In this document: positions 63,198 to 64,000 of the stretch, piece by piece | How the letters are laid out: each line of letters begins with the position of its first letter | How positions within the stretch are numbered: position 1 is the first letter of the stretch | NCBI GenBank assembly: GCA_029256725.1 | Contig: JAQSXJ010000005.1 | Span: 62,001 to 126,000, forward strand | Reading direction: 5' to 3' | Length of the DNA stretch: 64,000 nt | From: Anaerocolumna sp. | Lineage (GTDB): Bacteria > Bacillota > Clostridia > Lachnospirales > Lachnospiraceae | Notes under the pieces: model-generated | Databases searched by the model: none | What the model saw: only the letters and a program-made list of their open reading frames with translations | What the model was told of the DNA's origin: nothing | Position numbers and translations under genes: made by a program

Positions 63198-64000
63198 ATG
63201 TCAATTTCAAAAGAAACATTACAGAAACATCTGAAAGACCCTGCAATATTTTGCTGCCAGAGACAAAAGGGGCTGTTAATCAGCGAGGCGGATCTAGAGG
63301 ATCCCGTTATATTTCCTGATCTTGAGGATTCCGGACTATTAACCCTATCCAAAGAAGGACTAACCATTGAAGCTGTTATCGGAAAAACCTTAAAGAAGAA
63401 TGTAGAAGCACTTACCCCCATAACCGGTGAGATGCTGGTGGAAGGAAACTCTATTGCTAAGGTTTCTGATGAAGCGAATGAGGTTAGTGAAGAAGTAAAT
63501 ACAAGTAAAATAACATTTAACGGAGGAGACGGAATGATTCATCTATCTATTGAAGAACTAAAAGGACTAACCCTTGATATTCCATTAAACAGCCTGACTT
63601 TGCCCTTAGCCGGTATCACCGGAACAACCTTAGTCGGATCTAAGGAGCTCCAAACCACTATGGATATCGTAAATAAGGATAACAAATCTTCTTCTAATAC
63701 TGTAATTCCTGCTAATGCCGTAATTCCTGCTGATAAAATACTACCTACTGATAGAGTGCTCCCTGCTCACAAAGTACTGCGTACATTAGTGAAGAAAGAA
63801 TATAAGGTAAAAGAAGTTATCCTTGGAGATACTACTTCCTTTGACAGCGGAATTCTTACCATTGATAAAGGACTGGTTCAAAAAGCCAAAGACTGTAATC
63901 CGCTGGTGAAAGCCGTAGAACTTGACATTATCACAGTAGAGAACAGGCACATATTTACCAATACCATTATGGATATTATCCCTGTTGCTGCTAAGATAAG
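63198..64000 (+). CDS. prdA: D-proline reductase proprotein PrdA, 3' end beyond the window
   Basis: 267 codons of PrdA, which in characterised clostridia is cleaved at an internal Cys to give a pyruvoyl group; the cleavage site should lie beyond the window end. The N-terminus (LQKHLKDPAIFCCQRQKGLL, EDPVIFPDLEDSGLLTL) is typical. Residues 169-192 carry four tandem hexapeptides of the form V/I-I/L-P-A/T-x-x that appear to be an insertion. KEYKVKEVILGDTTSFDSGI follows. AAGGAGAG precedes ATG 63198. PrdB, the selenocysteine subunit, would be expected downstream. Confidence 0.88.
   Translation, partial: MSISKETLQKHLKDPAIFCCQRQKGLLISEADLEDPVIFPDLEDSGLLTLSKEGLTIEAVIGKTLKKNVEALTPITGEMLVEGNSIAKVSDEANEVSEEVNTSKITFNGGDGMIHLSIEELKGLTLDIPLNSLTLPLAGITGTTLVGSKELQTTMDIVNKDNKSSSNTVIPANAVIPADKILPTDRVLPAHKVLRTLVKKEYKVKEVILGDTTSFDSGILTIDKGLVQKAKDCNPLVKAVELDIITVENRHIFTNTIMDIIPVAAKI

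Noticed and set aside
1-64000. tRNA, rRNA and CRISPR arrays
   Set aside because: No T-arm motifs in cloverleaf context, no rRNA-like stretches and no regularly spaced 25-40 base repeats were seen.

Overview
The window is a 64 kb chromosomal piece of a low-GC, anaerobic, Gram-positive Clostridia-type bacterium, most like a Lachnospiraceae. The support is indirect: strong AGGAGG-type ribosome sites with frequent GTG and TTG starts, a SpoIIM-like protein, RNase Y, a BlaI/BlaR-type pair, oxygen-sensitive enzymes (glycyl radical enzyme, radical SAM activase, D-proline reductase parts) and large sugar ABC transporters without their own ATPase. No rRNA, tRNA, CRISPR array or intact insertion sequence was found.

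Layout. (1) 1-25 kb is mostly housekeeping: the end of hemL, two FAD oxidoreductases, proB, a DUF896 protein, 5-formyl-THF cyclo-ligase and proA, then a MazG-like protein, miaB, rny, proC, a Nudix hydrolase, spoIIM, a BlaI/BlaR pair, an ABC exporter whose permease is fused to an M1 peptidase, a Xer-type recombinase, DAHP synthase (minus strand) and pyrimidine-nucleoside phosphorylase. (2) 25-32 kb is scarred: a beta-glucoside PTS gene joined by deletion to the tail of a LicT antiterminator, an MFS gene, a large hairpin, a GH43 glycosidase and two tandem ArsR-type regulators, the second one broken. (3) 32-45 kb is one eight-gene sugar-uptake operon: two solute-binding proteins, two permease pairs, an NHL/Yip1 membrane protein and a DUF5696 protein. 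It is preceded by a consensus promoter followed by palindromes resembling sites next to both ArsR genes. (4) 45-46 kb is repeat-rich and holds a 232-bp imperfect palindrome. (5) 46-64 kb is a peptide, hydroxyproline and proline catabolic region: an Opp peptide transporter, a TetR regulator, an Xaa-Pro aminopeptidase, a second proC, ppnP, a glycyl radical dehydratase of HypD type with its activase, proline racemase, a PrdC-like electron-transfer protein and the start of D-proline reductase PrdA.

Region 5 reads as one pathway: import of peptides, release of proline and 4-hydroxyproline, dehydration of hydroxyproline to pyrroline-5-carboxylate (HypD), reduction to L-proline (ProC2), racemisation (PrdF), and reduction of D-proline to 5-aminovalerate as a Stickland electron sink (PrdA, PrdC). 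Five promoter regions in it carry related copies of a dyad around TAGACTACGGTCTA, which suggests a single regulon; the TetR gene inside the cluster is the obvious candidate regulator.

A second unexpected item is a pair of homologous short leader ORFs, just before blaI (15200-15307) and oppD (48517-48645). They encode related four-cysteine peptides, have good ribosome sites, overlap the next gene's start codon and contain a hairpin with a compensatory base change.
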